From Microvirga lupini (GTDB taxonomy: Bacteria; Pseudomonadota; Alphaproteobacteria; Rhizobiales; Beijerinckiaceae): a DNA stretch of 64,000 nucleotides. A model generated the notes under the pieces. That model saw only the letters and a list, made by a program, of their open reading frames with translations. It was not told the origin of the DNA and did not search any database. Positions within the stretch are counted from its first letter, which is position 1, and each line of letters opens with the position of its first letter. The translations under genes and the position numbers were made by a program. The DNA lies in assembly GCF_014191055.1 (NCBI RefSeq), contig NZ_JACHWB010000004.1, positions 418,720-482,719 of the forward strand. The letters are read 5' to 3'. Below are positions 1 to 8,966 of this stretch, piece after piece.

Positions 1-2
1 CG

Positions 3-260
3 AAGCAATACGGCGGTAAGCTCACGACAGGGCAATGCGTCTCCCGATACCAGAAGACTGAGAGAAACATCGTGCTGGCAGCACAGGCCGACTGCCGTGC
101 GGGGACCATCCAGTTCCGCTACGGCAGCCAGGCGCCACGGAAGGTCAGGTTTCCGCTTGGGGAGGAGGCGGACACGTCTTGCGCTTCCGGCCTGCCACCA
201 TTGATCGAGCAATTCAAGATGCTCTGCCCAACGGCGGCACGGCGTATGGGTGTCGAGTAG
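3..260 (+). CDS. C-terminal part of a truncated ORF, unknown function
   Basis: The frame is open from the left edge of the window to a stop at 258-260, so the N-terminus lies outside. The readable piece contains two cysteines and a stretch ending IQFRYGS followed by a basic and proline segment. This recalls small secreted proteins of unknown function, but I cannot assign a family. The last 25 or so residues look less protein-like, so the end may be frayed by rearrangement. It lies at the margin of the integrated island. It could also be a chance open frame. Confidence 0.3.
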   Translation, partial: KQYGGKLTTGQCVSRYQKTERNIVLAAQADCRAGTIQFRYGSQAPRKVRFPLGEEADTSCASGLPPLIEQFKMLCPTAARRMGVE

Positions 261-274
261 GGCTTGGATCGAAG

Positions 275-1138
275 ATGCTGAATGCCATCCTGCACGGTAA
301 GGGAAGAACCCTTCCAGACGACGTCAAACCAGGCGCATCCCTGAAGAGCACGTTCAAACGCTCGGAGGATCTGCTCACTGCAACCATCTTCGAGCGCTTG
401 TCCTACTTGGACGGGGAGATCATATGGCAACTTCTCCGGAAGACCTTCAAACCGGATCTCCTTCCCAATCGCCGGCTGGCCTCTCTGGAGGAGATCGAAT
501 TCTGGCCACTTTGGACCAAGGCGAACTCGCGTCTGAAGAAGGATGTCGAACCCGATGTAGTGCTCCGGTTCGCCGTCGGTGATCCGGCGCGGACTGTCAC
601 CCTCATCATCGAAAGCAAGCTGGATGGGGTTCAGTATCCCGACCAATGGGCCCAGCAGTGGATCGCGCATGACGAGGAGTATTCCGGGGAGGACGGTCCG
701 GACGAATGCTATTTCCTAGCCCTGGGCGGGTTAAGGGGCAGTGCCGAAATGACCGTCTCGACTTTCTCCGAGAGAATAGCCGAGCAACACGGCATCAGTG
801 TCCAAGCCGCTGCCGCCGACTGGTCTGATCTTATGACCGCCCTGGATGAGGTTGACATCGAGCGCCGAGATGTCCGCCGCATTGTCACTGATCTTCAGGA
901 GGCTCTAGCGCTTCATGGCTACCGCCGCGTCCGACCCCTCGCTGAGTTGCCCTCCTGTTCCGACCGTCTGCGGGGCAATTTCGAGCGGTCTGCAGCCCAG
1001 CTGCGCTCCTGGGCCGTCTCTGATTCCGAACCGGTGCCGATGACAGATCTCGGCGATTTAGCGGGATGGGCGGCAACCACCATGCGGTTCAGGCCGATCC
1101 TGTCAGACGGCCGTGTCCTTCGTAAGTTGGAGCTTTGA
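275..1138 (+). CDS. PD-(D/E)XK nuclease-like protein
   Basis: Unnamed protein of 287 residues from the ATG at 275. The frame is open further up (ATG 179), but that extension looks non-coding. The core shows the PD-(D/E)XK nuclease pattern: EPDVVLRF with D94, a strand reading LIIESKLDG with E113 and K115, then a glutamine-rich helix (QWAQQW, about 124-129). Such folds occur in restriction enzymes and in nuclease-like proteins of mobile elements. Only one base separates its stop from the next gene, so the two are very probably co-transcribed. I infer a DNA-directed role, possibly defence. Family name and substrate cannot be read from the sequence. Confidence 0.6.
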   Translation: MLNAILHGKGRTLPDDVKPGASLKSTFKRSEDLLTATIFERLSYLDGEIIWQLLRKTFKPDLLPNRRLASLEEIEFWPLWTKANSRLKKDVEPDVVLRFAVGDPARTVTLIIESKLDGVQYPDQWAQQWIAHDEEYSGEDGPDECYFLALGGLRGSAEMTVSTFSERIAEQHGISVQAAAADWSDLMTALDEVDIERRDVRRIVTDLQEALALHGYRRVRPLAELPSCSDRLRGNFERSAAQLRSWAVSDSEPVPMTDLGDLAGWAATTMRFRPILSDGRVLRKLEL

Positions 1139-1139
1139 T

Positions 1140-1769
1140 ATGAACGAGATGGTTGAACTCTCGACAGCGTTGACCGATGTGCGGCGCGCTTACAGGCTGC
1201 TTTGGTCCTATCAGCGTCGGGCGCTGGACATCATTCGTTTGATCGCCGACGGATTCGACGGACATGAATTCTATCTCTGGGAGCCCGTGAACAATGATCG
1301 TCCCGTTGGGAGGCTGAAGGACCCGACCACCCGTTGGGCATGGGACATGCTGCCGATGGGAAAGATGACGTATCTTTGCCTTCCGCAGGGAGCCGAGCGG
1401 AACCATCCCAAGGCCGGTGAATGGATGCTCGAAATCACCCTGGACTCGGACACTGGCTTTTCGGATCCCGAGACGGGGGAGGAGCCGGACCCGCAAGACT
1501 TCACCGATGTTGCCAAATCCGTGTCGAAGATCAGGCTGGTAGCATGGCAATGCACATCATCAGCTGATCTCAACTGGTACGAGGATGTTTGGAACTCGAC
1601 CGACTGGCCGGATCAGGACGGAGAGTTGGTGGAACATTCCGATCCGCCGTTCCGGGCATTGAGCAAGGAATACGATTTGAAGCATCTCGCGGACAAGAGC
1701 GCGGTGAACAATGCAGTCACCGAGTTCAAGGCCCTGTTGAAAGCTAAGATGGGCATAGAGGCCGCCTAG
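1140..1769 (+). CDS. Hypothetical protein coupled to the PD-(D/E)XK gene
   Basis: Protein of 209 residues starting at the ATG one base after the stop of the nuclease-like gene. An earlier in-frame ATG at 1113 would overlap that gene. The sequence is acidic and rich in tryptophan (WEPVNND, RWAWDML, WYEDVWNSTDW, DWPDQDG), with no signal peptide or membrane segment. A run near 110-125 is rich in D, E and P. I do not recognise the family. The tight spacing suggests a partner of the upstream nuclease-like protein, for example a regulator, immunity factor or specificity subunit; this is inference from context only. Confidence 0.55.
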   Translation: MNEMVELSTALTDVRRAYRLLWSYQRRALDIIRLIADGFDGHEFYLWEPVNNDRPVGRLKDPTTRWAWDMLPMGKMTYLCLPQGAERNHPKAGEWMLEITLDSDTGFSDPETGEEPDPQDFTDVAKSVSKIRLVAWQCTSSADLNWYEDVWNSTDWPDQDGELVEHSDPPFRALSKEYDLKHLADKSAVNNAVTEFKALLKAKMGIEAA

Positions 1770-1904
1770 CAAGAGGGAGGCCGTCGTTGACTCCACCTTG
1801 CAGGCAGTCGCATGTGAACACCAACGAACCAGTTGCACTGCCTTCAGGCGCGAATTGCCGCCTGGGGCAATGCCCTTGATCAGCCTGATAGAGACAGAGA
1901 CGGG

Positions 1905-2639
1905 TCAACGCCGCTTGGCCAGGATTTGGTCAGCCTTCTCCTTGACCGCTTTGTCCAGCTCGTCTTTCGCCTTAATCGCATCCCCATCGCAGGCTTCGAC
2001 GAGTTTCGCCCATAAGGTATCGGTCACCCGCGGCGGCTTCTTCGACCGTGTCGTTCTTGCTGGGGCTCTGCCGAGCAACTGCATCGGGTCCTGTGGATCA
2101 TCCAACCTCAAAGGCCGCTTGGGCTGTGCGAGTGCCTTCAAAATGTGACGTGCAAGCGACCTCACCTCTTCGAAATCAAGATCGGCGACGAGCGTGATGT
2201 TTCCGTCGTCGTCCTTGTTCCACACCCTCACACCACTGAACAGGCCGTCACGTTCCAATGGCAGAATATTGAAATGAGCGATGCTGTTGCGGAGAAGCCG
2301 AGGAAGGTTCTTGAGCGACCCCGGGTCGACCCTCTCCCTCTCCCCGTCTGCGCCCGTGATTTCAACGCCATTCTTAAGCTCTGTCGGGGATGGGTACACA
2401 ATCCTGACTGCATCGGGCAGGGGCTTGTAACCCTTCAATAGCTCGCCCAATGCATCTGGAGCCCGCTCGTGTGGGAAGACCAGAACTCCCAGCAACGAGA
2501 TCAGGAGCTGCGTATCAGAGTAGGGAGCACGGTTCTGATCAGGATCTCCAGGCTTTGGGGCCAGGGACTGGATCAGATCAAGGTTTGCAAGAATGCGCTC
2601 CGCAAGCGCCTGCAGGAGGGGGCCGATTGGATATGCCAT
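1905..2639 (-). CDS. HEPN-domain RNase-like protein
   Basis: Protein of 244 residues on the minus strand. A mostly helical N-terminal part leads to RNSIAHFN, where R117 and H122 form the R-x4-H motif typical of HEPN ribonucleases found in toxin-antitoxin, abortive-infection and CRISPR effector proteins. The segment after it (GVRVWNKDDDGN) is probably a beta insertion. The C-terminal 60 residues are basic and charged (RSKKPP, KAKDELDKAVKEKAD). It follows the 555-residue gene on the same strand after 70 bases, so the two may be one unit. The HEPN call rests on the motif and its helical setting. RNase activity and a defence role are inferred. Confidence 0.55.
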   Translation of the reverse strand: MAYPIGPLLQALAERILANLDLIQSLAPKPGDPDQNRAPYSDTQLLISLLGVLVFPHERAPDALGELLKGYKPLPDAVRIVYPSPTELKNGVEITGADGERERVDPGSLKNLPRLLRNSIAHFNILPLERDGLFSGVRVWNKDDDGNITLVADLDFEEVRSLARHILKALAQPKRPLRLDDPQDPMQLLGRAPARTTRSKKPPRVTDTLWAKLVEACDGDAIKAKDELDKAVKEKADQILAKRR

Positions 2640-2709
2640 GGGATATCACGCACCTTTGCGGTGTTTGCGAACTCGAACTTTCAGCAAGAGCGGTGAGAAG
2701 GGATCGCAA

Positions 2710-4377
2710 CTAAGATCGGGGTTTTCTGATCAGCGCCAGGAGCCCTTCACAAAGTTCACGTTCAGTCAGGCACTCGGCTGTGAGATAGGCGATATACTCC
2801 AGGTCGCTTTCGGCGTCCGAATCCACGTTCCTGTTGCTCAGGTACGCGGCCACGAGGGTGTCGCCCAGGACGTCCATGGCCTGCAGATATTTGCGAAGCC
2901 CGCTCGCCTTCGAAAGCAGCTCCGTGCCCCGCGAGTAGTATGGATCGGTAAGTGCAAGCCTTGGCAGCCTTGCGACCTCGGTCAGGAACGCTGCCACGTG
3001 GCCCCAGCCGGATTGGTGGGCGCTCTTTGCCCCAATCTCCGGAATGACTTTGTTGTATTCGTAAAGGGGGGCAAACCGCCCATCCATCGCTTTCTCCAAG
3101 CGGGCCCTGGCACTGTCCAGGATGCCAGCCAAGGCGGGGTCGTTCTCGCTGAGGGGGCGGCCCATTTGGTCTGCCATGGTGCGCGCGTCGTCGATGATGC
3201 GTTTGCTCTGGCGCCCGATGAAGGCTTCTATGTCGCCCCCGATGGCAGCGACCAATGCCGTTCTTCCCTTCTGGTCCTCGTTTTGGAGCTCGGCCTCGAA
3301 GAGCGGCCTGGCGAGGGATGGAACCCACCTCTGCGCATCTCCCATCCCGAAGCTGAACTTCCTCAAAAGGGTGGAGCAACGCGTTTTTGCGTTTTCGATC
3401 TCCTTCAGCATCTTTTCGTCAGGCAGGATGTTTAGACGGTACTTTGACTCGCGTACCACGGTTCCCGCGGTGTCCTTGCCCTGCTTTTCAAACAGGGTCG
3501 GTGGCAAGGGCAGTCGTAATGGGGGCAGGCGGCTTGCCTCGTTGACGATGGCGATTGCGCCCTTCTCGAATACCCCGCTGAGATCCCGCTTCAACGGGTC
3601 TATGGGTGTCAAGATGCCGGAGCTGGTGAGCGTTGGTACGGGATTGCCTTCGTCGTCCTCGACTGTGACGTCGCCGGTTTCCGGGTCCACCGTGACCGTG
3701 TTCAGAGCCCCTGGCTGATCGTCGAGAAGCTCCTTGTAAGCCTCCCAGAGAAGCCGGCCCTCCTCGGTGCCTTCGGGATGAACCAGGCGAGGGATATCGC
3801 ACACCTCGCGGGAGAGGCGGGTGGAGCTGCCTTGCACCAAGTCTATCCATTGGCGAAGGCTGTCTGCCTGCTGCAGGCTAAGAGGGAGACCAAGCGTCAG
3901 CCGCGTTGCTTCGGGGGCGTTCAGGAGAAAGTTCTGGTCGGCCCCAATCAGGACCGTTCCGCAATCGTCGTTCTCCCGCTGCACCCAGAGGACGTTCGTC
4001 GGCGAGGTGACGTTGTCGGTGTGGAGGTACAGATGGAACTCGTAGTCTCCACCGGATGCCACTTGGATCTCGTAAAGGTCCAGCAACACGTCCTTGGTCG
4101 TCGGGCAGGCTGCCGACAGCACGATGACCAACTTCACATACCTTGGAGCACCCTTGTCCGAGAGGACCTGGAGGTGTGCCGCCGCTCTGTGGTCCAAGCC
4201 TGAAACGACGCCGATCAGGGTGCGTGCGTCCTCAAGGGCGGGAGGGCCGCCCTGGGGGGTGTGGCCGCTGAGTTCCAGCGTGGAAGGACGCAGATACAAG
4301 TCCACGCTCTGGGTAGATTTGGAGGGCGAACTCGTCCCGTGGTCAATCGCCTTCTGGTCCATAGGGATTCCCAACAT
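2710..4377 (-). CDS. Large hypothetical protein upstream of the HEPN gene
   Basis: Protein of 555 residues (an alternative ATG lies 15 bases inside). I do not recognise it. Residues about 60-170 look like an alpha/beta segment with strands KLVIVLS, YEFHLYLH and TVLIGADQNF. The last of these is vaguely like one half of a phospholipase D fold, but the lysine of an HKD motif is not evident. The rest is largely helical, with many R, L and A residues and no membrane segment. A short acidic repeat-like piece lies near 220-240 (DPETGDVTVEDDEGN). Same strand as the HEPN gene and 70 bases upstream, so a two-gene unit is plausible. Function unknown. Confidence 0.5.
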   Translation of the reverse strand: MLGIPMDQKAIDHGTSSPSKSTQSVDLYLRPSTLELSGHTPQGGPPALEDARTLIGVVSGLDHRAAAHLQVLSDKGAPRYVKLVIVLSAACPTTKDVLLDLYEIQVASGGDYEFHLYLHTDNVTSPTNVLWVQRENDDCGTVLIGADQNFLLNAPEATRLTLGLPLSLQQADSLRQWIDLVQGSSTRLSREVCDIPRLVHPEGTEEGRLLWEAYKELLDDQPGALNTVTVDPETGDVTVEDDEGNPVPTLTSSGILTPIDPLKRDLSGVFEKGAIAIVNEASRLPPLRLPLPPTLFEKQGKDTAGTVVRESKYRLNILPDEKMLKEIENAKTRCSTLLRKFSFGMGDAQRWVPSLARPLFEAELQNEDQKGRTALVAAIGGDIEAFIGRQSKRIIDDARTMADQMGRPLSENDPALAGILDSARARLEKAMDGRFAPLYEYNKVIPEIGAKSAHQSGWGHVAAFLTEVARLPRLALTDPYYSRGTELLSKASGLRKYLQAMDVLGDTLVAAYLSNRNVDSDAESDLEYIAYLTAECLTERELCEGLLALIRKPRS

Positions 4378-4500
4378 TTGTAGCCGCCCATCAGTAGCAC
4401 GGCCGCTTAAGCTTAGCGATTCGGCCGCCTTCGGGGCATGGGCTGACTCGGCATGAGTGTGCAGGGCCGGAGAGCCAAGGCATCGGTCAGGGGTGTGGCG

Positions 4501-4513
4501 GGATAGGCATTGA
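4501..4513 (+). promoter_or_regulatory. GGATAGGCATTGA motif upstream of a ClpP-like gene
   Basis: This 13-base string occurs again at 6061-6073, upstream of the second ClpP-like gene. Its 11-base core GATAGGCATTG also occurs at 29264-29274 before the DUF1236 gene. All three precede genes for exported proteins. It may be a promoter or operator element, but distances to the start codons differ (about 114, 9 and 44 bases), so its role is uncertain. The surrounding 4378-4627 gap shows no other feature. Confidence 0.25.
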
Positions 4514-4627
4514 ATCGTCTATTCTTGTATTGGGTATATCTCGGTCCTGGGCGGCCTCTTGGCAGAGGAACCGCCCAGGATGATGCCGTGGTGTTCCCGC
4601 TGCCCTTCACGAACCCCTTTCCAACCA

Positions 4628-5668
4628 ATGGATATGATGTCGCGAACACTACTCAGGACGCTGGCGATCTGCTTCGGCGTTACGCTGTCTCAACAGGCTG
4701 CCGCCGCCGATATCCGGACCGGTACTCTCCCGGATGGTTCGACAATCGTGATCGTGACGGGCGATTTCGTGGCTTCCGACATAGAGGTCTTCAAATCGAA
4801 GATCGCGGGGGTGCGAAAAGGGGTGGTTGCCCTGGACAGCAATGGGGGGAGCCTTCACGCGGGCATTCAGATGGGCACCGCAATCCGCCTGCGCGGGCTT
4901 GCAACTGTTGTGCCGGTCGGAAGCCAATGCGCCTCCGCATGCGCGATTGCATGGTTGGGTGGCACACCGCGGATGATGGGCAGTGATGCCAAAATCGGGT
5001 TCCATGCGGCCTATAGGCTGGAAAACGGCGCCGCCATCGAGACCGGGGTCGGAAACGCTCTCTTGGGCGCATACCTCAGCAATCTAGGGCTTTCAGACCA
5101 AGCCATCGTCTACGTAACCATGGCTGCACCAAGCTCCATGACCTGGCTCAGCCGGAGAGAGGCGGAAACTCTCGGCATTGATATATTAAACGAGACAGAA
5201 GATCGTCCTCCGGCCGTTTCAGCGCCGCGCCAGGAATCACCAGCCCCGGCGAGCCCGGCGCCGACACTGTCCGCGGAGTTCCTGGCCCGTCAGTTCGCCC
5301 ATGAATATTTCGAGAAACTTGGATCGTACGCTGGGGCGACTTCAGAATTGTTTGAAGAATCCTATGCCGCATCCGTCTTCTATCACAACAAGACCGTTCC
5401 CCGGGGCCAGATCGTACGGGAGAAGGTTAACTACGGGGCACGATGGCCCAAGCGGTCCTACAAATGGCGTGAGGAGACCCTGAGCGTCTCCTGCGCCCCC
5501 GGCGGCCAAACTTGCACGGTGGAAGGCCTAGTCAATTGGACCGCCCGCAGCGACGAAAGGCGGAAATCCGCTGCAGGCGTGGCCAGCATGCGTCTGACCA
5601 TCATGTGGGATGGTGTCCGCAGGCAAATCATCGAAGAGGTTAGTAAGGTCGTTGCGAAGGACTCTTAA
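4628..5668 (+). CDS. Secreted ClpP/crotonase-fold serine protease-like protein
   Basis: Protein of 346 residues from the ATG at 4628, chosen because it places a signal peptide (about 26 residues, ending QQAAAA) at the N-terminus. The frame is open further upstream. The ClpP-like domain covers about 30-185: a DSNGGSL turn near 70-75, the nucleophile loop SQCASACA with S103, and FHAAY with H126. A proline/alanine linker near 200-225 leads to a C-terminal domain of about 120 residues with two cysteines (VSCAPGGQTC). Expected in the periplasm. A second ClpP-like secreted protein lies 400 bases downstream. Peptidase activity is plausible from the Ser and His; the third catalytic residue is not clear. 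Confidence 0.65.
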   Translation: MDMMSRTLLRTLAICFGVTLSQQAAAADIRTGTLPDGSTIVIVTGDFVASDIEVFKSKIAGVRKGVVALDSNGGSLHAGIQMGTAIRLRGLATVVPVGSQCASACAIAWLGGTPRMMGSDAKIGFHAAYRLENGAAIETGVGNALLGAYLSNLGLSDQAIVYVTMAAPSSMTWLSRREAETLGIDILNETEDRPPAVSAPRQESPAPASPAPTLSAEFLARQFAHEYFEKLGSYAGATSELFEESYAASVFYHNKTVPRGQIVREKVNYGARWPKRSYKWREETLSVSCAPGGQTCTVEGLVNWTARSDERRKSAAGVASMRLTIMWDGVRRQIIEEVSKVVAKDS

Positions 5669-6060
5669 GAGAGCCTCTCGGGAGCAATAATCGGCATTCT
5701 CAAGTCAGAGAGGCAAAGCCTGGCTGGCTTCGGTCGCCAGCGGGCCCGGGCTTGGGCAGCACCGCTCCATCGCACAGCTTTAGGCTTACGTCTCTACGAA
5801 AGACTTCGAATAGACTTCCCCAGGGCTTTGGGCTCGACAGATCCGGAGACCTGCTCCGAAGGGAGAAAGGCGACTGACCGAAATATTCCGCACCGGCACG
5901 TCGAATCGCTATCCTCGTTCCTATCAGTTGGCTGACGGATCCTCATAGGCCGTCTAAGACGAACACTTCTGCGAGGCAGTTTGAGAACGGGGCGGCATCC
6001 CGATATGCCGCGGCTCACGTTGAAGACGACACCGAGATGTTGTGCTCGCGTCCTGCGTTC
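5669..6060. other. Intergenic stretch with one hairpin
   Basis: No convincing gene in about 390 bases. A perfect 7-bp hairpin (GCGGCAT at 5992-5998, ATGCCGC at 6005-6011) lies 70 bases before the next gene. A minus-strand open frame across 5794-6219 runs into the following gene and has no protein-like features, so it is left out. Confidence 0.4.
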
Positions 6061-6082
6061 GGATAGGCATTGAGAGGCCGTT

Positions 6083-7117
6083 ATGGGGCGAGATGTTGAA
6101 CAGATGATGCGCGTTGGGTTGAGGTCACTGCTGGCGCTTAAAAGGACCAGTGCTTCATTGCTGTTCTGCTCGGTTGTAGCCTTCCATTGCATTGGCGCTG
6201 CATCTGCAATGGAATTCAAGCTGGAAAACTCAAAAGATCACACAAGTGCAGCTGTGTTTGCTCGGGGCCCGATTGAAGCGGGCGATGCCCAAAAGATGCA
6301 GCAGCTTATAGGAAGTAGCTCGCTGCCAGTCGAGATCCTGTCAATAGAGAGTCCTGGTGGCAGTGTTGCCGAGGCAAAGAAAGTGGCAGAGATAGTAAAG
6401 CTCAGCCAGTTAATTGTGGTCGCCGATCACGAATGTGCGTCGGCTTGCGCCCAAGTGATATTCCCGGCAGGCAAGTACTCGATTCTTACAAAGGGTAGCC
6501 TTTTAGGTATCCACTCTTGTTCCAGTCAGGGGGTAAGGTCTGAAGTCTGCAATGAAGATATTGCGAATTTCGTCGTGTCGAATGGTTTTCCGCACGGGAC
6601 AGTCGATATGTATATGGACCTGTACAATCCGTCTGACATGAAATGGATGGGCGAGATAGCTGCGCGTTGCTTCGGATACTACCATGCAATCGGAGAGCCC
6701 CTGCCCAATAACGGCGGGAAGAAAGCGTGCGTGGATGGATACATATTTACATCCAGTTCGGGGATCAAAACTAGACCCTACGGGCCGAGTTTCGATTGCA
6801 CCAAAGCGCGAACCAAAGTGGAAAAACTGCTTTGCATGGACAAAGAGTTGATGGCTTCCGACAGCGTATTGGGGCGAGCTTATGATGCAAGACGCCAGAA
6901 ATCGAATGATGACGAAAAGCCCCGTTTGAAGGCAGAGCAGATCGCTTGGATCAACAGAAGAAACGACAAATGTTCGGGGTTGATACCGGACGAGCTCGGC
7001 TATATCGACACGCGTGAAGCTGCACTTTGCCTCTTCTTAGCCAATGAGGCCAGAATTTATGAACTCATAGGGTTCGATCCTGCCAAGCCTTCTAGCTCCA
7101 TCCGGCAGACGCCTTGA
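6083..7117 (+). CDS. Secreted ClpP-like protein fused to an LprI-type (DUF1311) domain
   Basis: Protein of 344 residues with a long N-terminal export signal (about 42 residues, ending GAASAM). Starts at 6104 or 6107 are also possible. Residues 45-210 resemble the ClpP/crotonase fold: ESPGGSV near 89-94, the ECASACA loop with S120, and GIHSC with H144. From about 239 a lysozyme-inhibitor LprI-type domain follows: DCTKARTKVEKLLC, then helices, AWINRRNDKC and ALCLFLANEARIYEL, with the paired cysteines expected of that family. Likely periplasmic. It differs from the upstream ClpP-like gene in its C-terminal half, so the pair is not a simple duplication. Whether it cleaves or binds an envelope substrate cannot be told. 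Confidence 0.65.
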   Translation: MGRDVEQMMRVGLRSLLALKRTSASLLFCSVVAFHCIGAASAMEFKLENSKDHTSAAVFARGPIEAGDAQKMQQLIGSSSLPVEILSIESPGGSVAEAKKVAEIVKLSQLIVVADHECASACAQVIFPAGKYSILTKGSLLGIHSCSSQGVRSEVCNEDIANFVVSNGFPHGTVDMYMDLYNPSDMKWMGEIAARCFGYYHAIGEPLPNNGGKKACVDGYIFTSSSGIKTRPYGPSFDCTKARTKVEKLLCMDKELMASDSVLGRAYDARRQKSNDDEKPRLKAEQIAWINRRNDKCSGLIPDELGYIDTREAALCLFLANEARIYELIGFDPAKPSSSIRQTP

Positions 7118-7130
7118 GGCGGAAGGACTC

Positions 7131-8816
7131 CTAAGGACTGCTGGCTCTCTCTTTGCTCCACCGGGTCCTCCGGCCGTCGGTCGTCTCGGCCGCCGTGACC
7201 TCGTACCGAGGGTGCTTGTCGATCTCGGGCTTCAGCGCGTCTGACGGGAATTCGCCGTATCCTCCGCCCTCGTTGGCCTGGGCATGGCCCTGGATCGCGT
7301 CCAGCTTCGCCGAATCCATGCCGCATCGGCGCCCCACCGTCTTGAACCGATGCCGCCATGCATGGTTGGGCAGAACATCGCGATCATCAATCCCAAGACC
7401 GCGGACCCACAAGGCGATGCTCTGGCCGACGCGGACGTAGGTGGGGTTCTGCCCCGAGACTCCCTCCTTCTGCCGCTCGGGCGCATAGAACAGCGGACCC
7501 TTGCCACGCTGCTGGACGAAGTCGATGAAGCCCTGCTCGACCAGGTGGTCGTGCAGGGGGATCATGCGGAACCGGCGGGTTTTCACGCTTCCGGCCTCGG
7601 GCGTGATCTTGATGGTGTAGAACGTCACCTCGACTTTGCGGCCATTCTCCATCCGGACCATCGAGTCCTCGAAGACGTCCTGGCCACGGAGCTGGGTGAT
7701 CTCGTTGACCCGTGCGCCGGTGTAGGCGCACAGCCACGGCACCCAGCGCCGTGCGGCGGCATGCTCCGGCGTGATCAGCGGGCTCGGCGGCGCCAGCGCG
7801 GCCGACAGGATCATCCGCGCCTCTTGATCCGTGAACCCCTTCCCGCGGCTCTCCACCTTTTTCGGCACCGTGACCTCGATCTCGCCGGCCGGATTCGCCT
7901 TCACCTTGCCTTGTCCCTTGGCCCAGCCGTACACGGCGCTGGCGGCGGCGATGTAGACCTCCTTGACCGTCTTGGGACCGAGGGGCTTCCCTTTCTTGTT
8001 CTTGGAGTCCGGCTGCGGACTCTCCAGAAGGTGGTCCCGCCACCGCATCAGGTCCTCTTCCGTAACATCGCGCGCGTCCCTGACGCCGACGAAGGCCACC
8101 ATCTTCTGGATGACAGGCTCCCAGCGCTTGACCGTCTTCGGACTGATCTGCTTGCTCTTCTTGTAGGCCTCCCAGAGCTCCTCCATGGTCAGCGGGGGCC
8201 CAAAACGCTGCGGCGCCGGGAAGCGCTCGGCCTGCGGGTCGGGCCGGTAATCGCCCTCGGCGTTGCGGCGCAGCTGGGCGTGGGCGTCCCGCATCGCCTC
8301 CGCAGTCGCGAGGATGATCCGCTTGCGGTCTTGCGGGCTGACCTGGAGGCCGTGCCTGGCGAGCAGGTCGTCCACCCGCGGGCCGTAGCGGTCGCGGGCC
8401 AGGGCCTCGGCCTCGGTCCAGCCGGTGGTGAGCAGGAGTCCGGACGGGATTTTGCGCTGCCGCTGCCGGACCGAGTGGATCAGGTTGTCGAAGGCGAGGG
8501 CAAAGACCCAGAGTTCGGTCCCGCCCGGATTCGCCCGGTGGGCCACGACCTCCTCGCGGTAGACCTCGCCGGCCAGGGCATGGACCTGCTCATGGCTGAG
8601 GGCGACCAGGCCTTGGCGCAGGCTCTTCCAGCGCTCCTCGAACTCCGCCGCGACGGCGGGAAAGCGCGCCCGGGCAACGGCCGGATCCTTGGTCCCGAGG
8701 CTGCGGACCACCTCTTGCTTGCCGACGACGGCCACCAGGTCCGCCGGCACGCGCTGGCGGAAGAGGTAGACCCCGGTCTTGCGGTGCCGCTGGGGACGGA
8801 CCATGCCAAGCGCCAT
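7131..8816 (-). CDS. Tyrosine recombinase (integrase) of island A
   Basis: Site-specific integrase of about 561 residues from the ATG at 8816 (another in-frame ATG lies at 8849). The N-terminal 100 residues match the DUF6538 domain common in alphaproteobacterial integrases (VYLFRQRVPADL). A core-binding segment follows, then the catalytic domain with the first arginine in TGARVNEITQL, HAWRHRF holding HxxR, GHA, and a tyrosine in GGGYGEF. Its start lies 87 bases from the partial tRNA-Ser copy at 8903-8966, the normal place for an integrase next to its attachment site. It should mediate integration and excision of the element extending left of 8903. Apparently intact. Confidence 0.9.
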   Translation of the reverse strand: MALGMVRPQRHRKTGVYLFRQRVPADLVAVVGKQEVVRSLGTKDPAVARARFPAVAAEFEERWKSLRQGLVALSHEQVHALAGEVYREEVVAHRANPGGTELWVFALAFDNLIHSVRQRQRKIPSGLLLTTGWTEAEALARDRYGPRVDDLLARHGLQVSPQDRKRIILATAEAMRDAHAQLRRNAEGDYRPDPQAERFPAPQRFGPPLTMEELWEAYKKSKQISPKTVKRWEPVIQKMVAFVGVRDARDVTEEDLMRWRDHLLESPQPDSKNKKGKPLGPKTVKEVYIAAASAVYGWAKGQGKVKANPAGEIEVTVPKKVESRGKGFTDQEARMILSAALAPPSPLITPEHAAARRWVPWLCAYTGARVNEITQLRGQDVFEDSMVRMENGRKVEVTFYTIKITPEAGSVKTRRFRMIPLHDHLVEQGFIDFVQQRGKGPLFYAPERQKEGVSGQNPTYVRVGQSIALWVRGLGIDDRDVLPNHAWRHRFKTVGRRCGMDSAKLDAIQGHAQANEGGGYGEFPSDALKPEIDKHPRYEVTAAETTDGRRTRWSKERASSP

Positions 8817-8902
8817 TGTGGAGCACCCTTGTGTAGCACAGGGCGCCACGAAGCCGTTGCACGGCTAGAATCCTATAGCAGAATCAAGGGATTGGGAAGG
8901 CA

Positions 8903-8966
8903 ATGGCGGAGAGGGGGAGATTCGAACTCCCGATACGGTTGCCCGTATGCCGCATTTCGAGTGCGG
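8903..8966 (-). repeat. Attachment-site copy: 3' part of tRNA-Ser(CGA)
   Basis: These 64 bases are identical to 17602-17665, which form the 3' part of the intact tRNA-Ser from the anticodon stem to the CCA end, in the same orientation. Outside this block the two places differ, so this copy lacks the 5' half and is not a functional tRNA. It is best read as the shared attachment site at the junction of two integrated elements. Confidence 0.9.
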
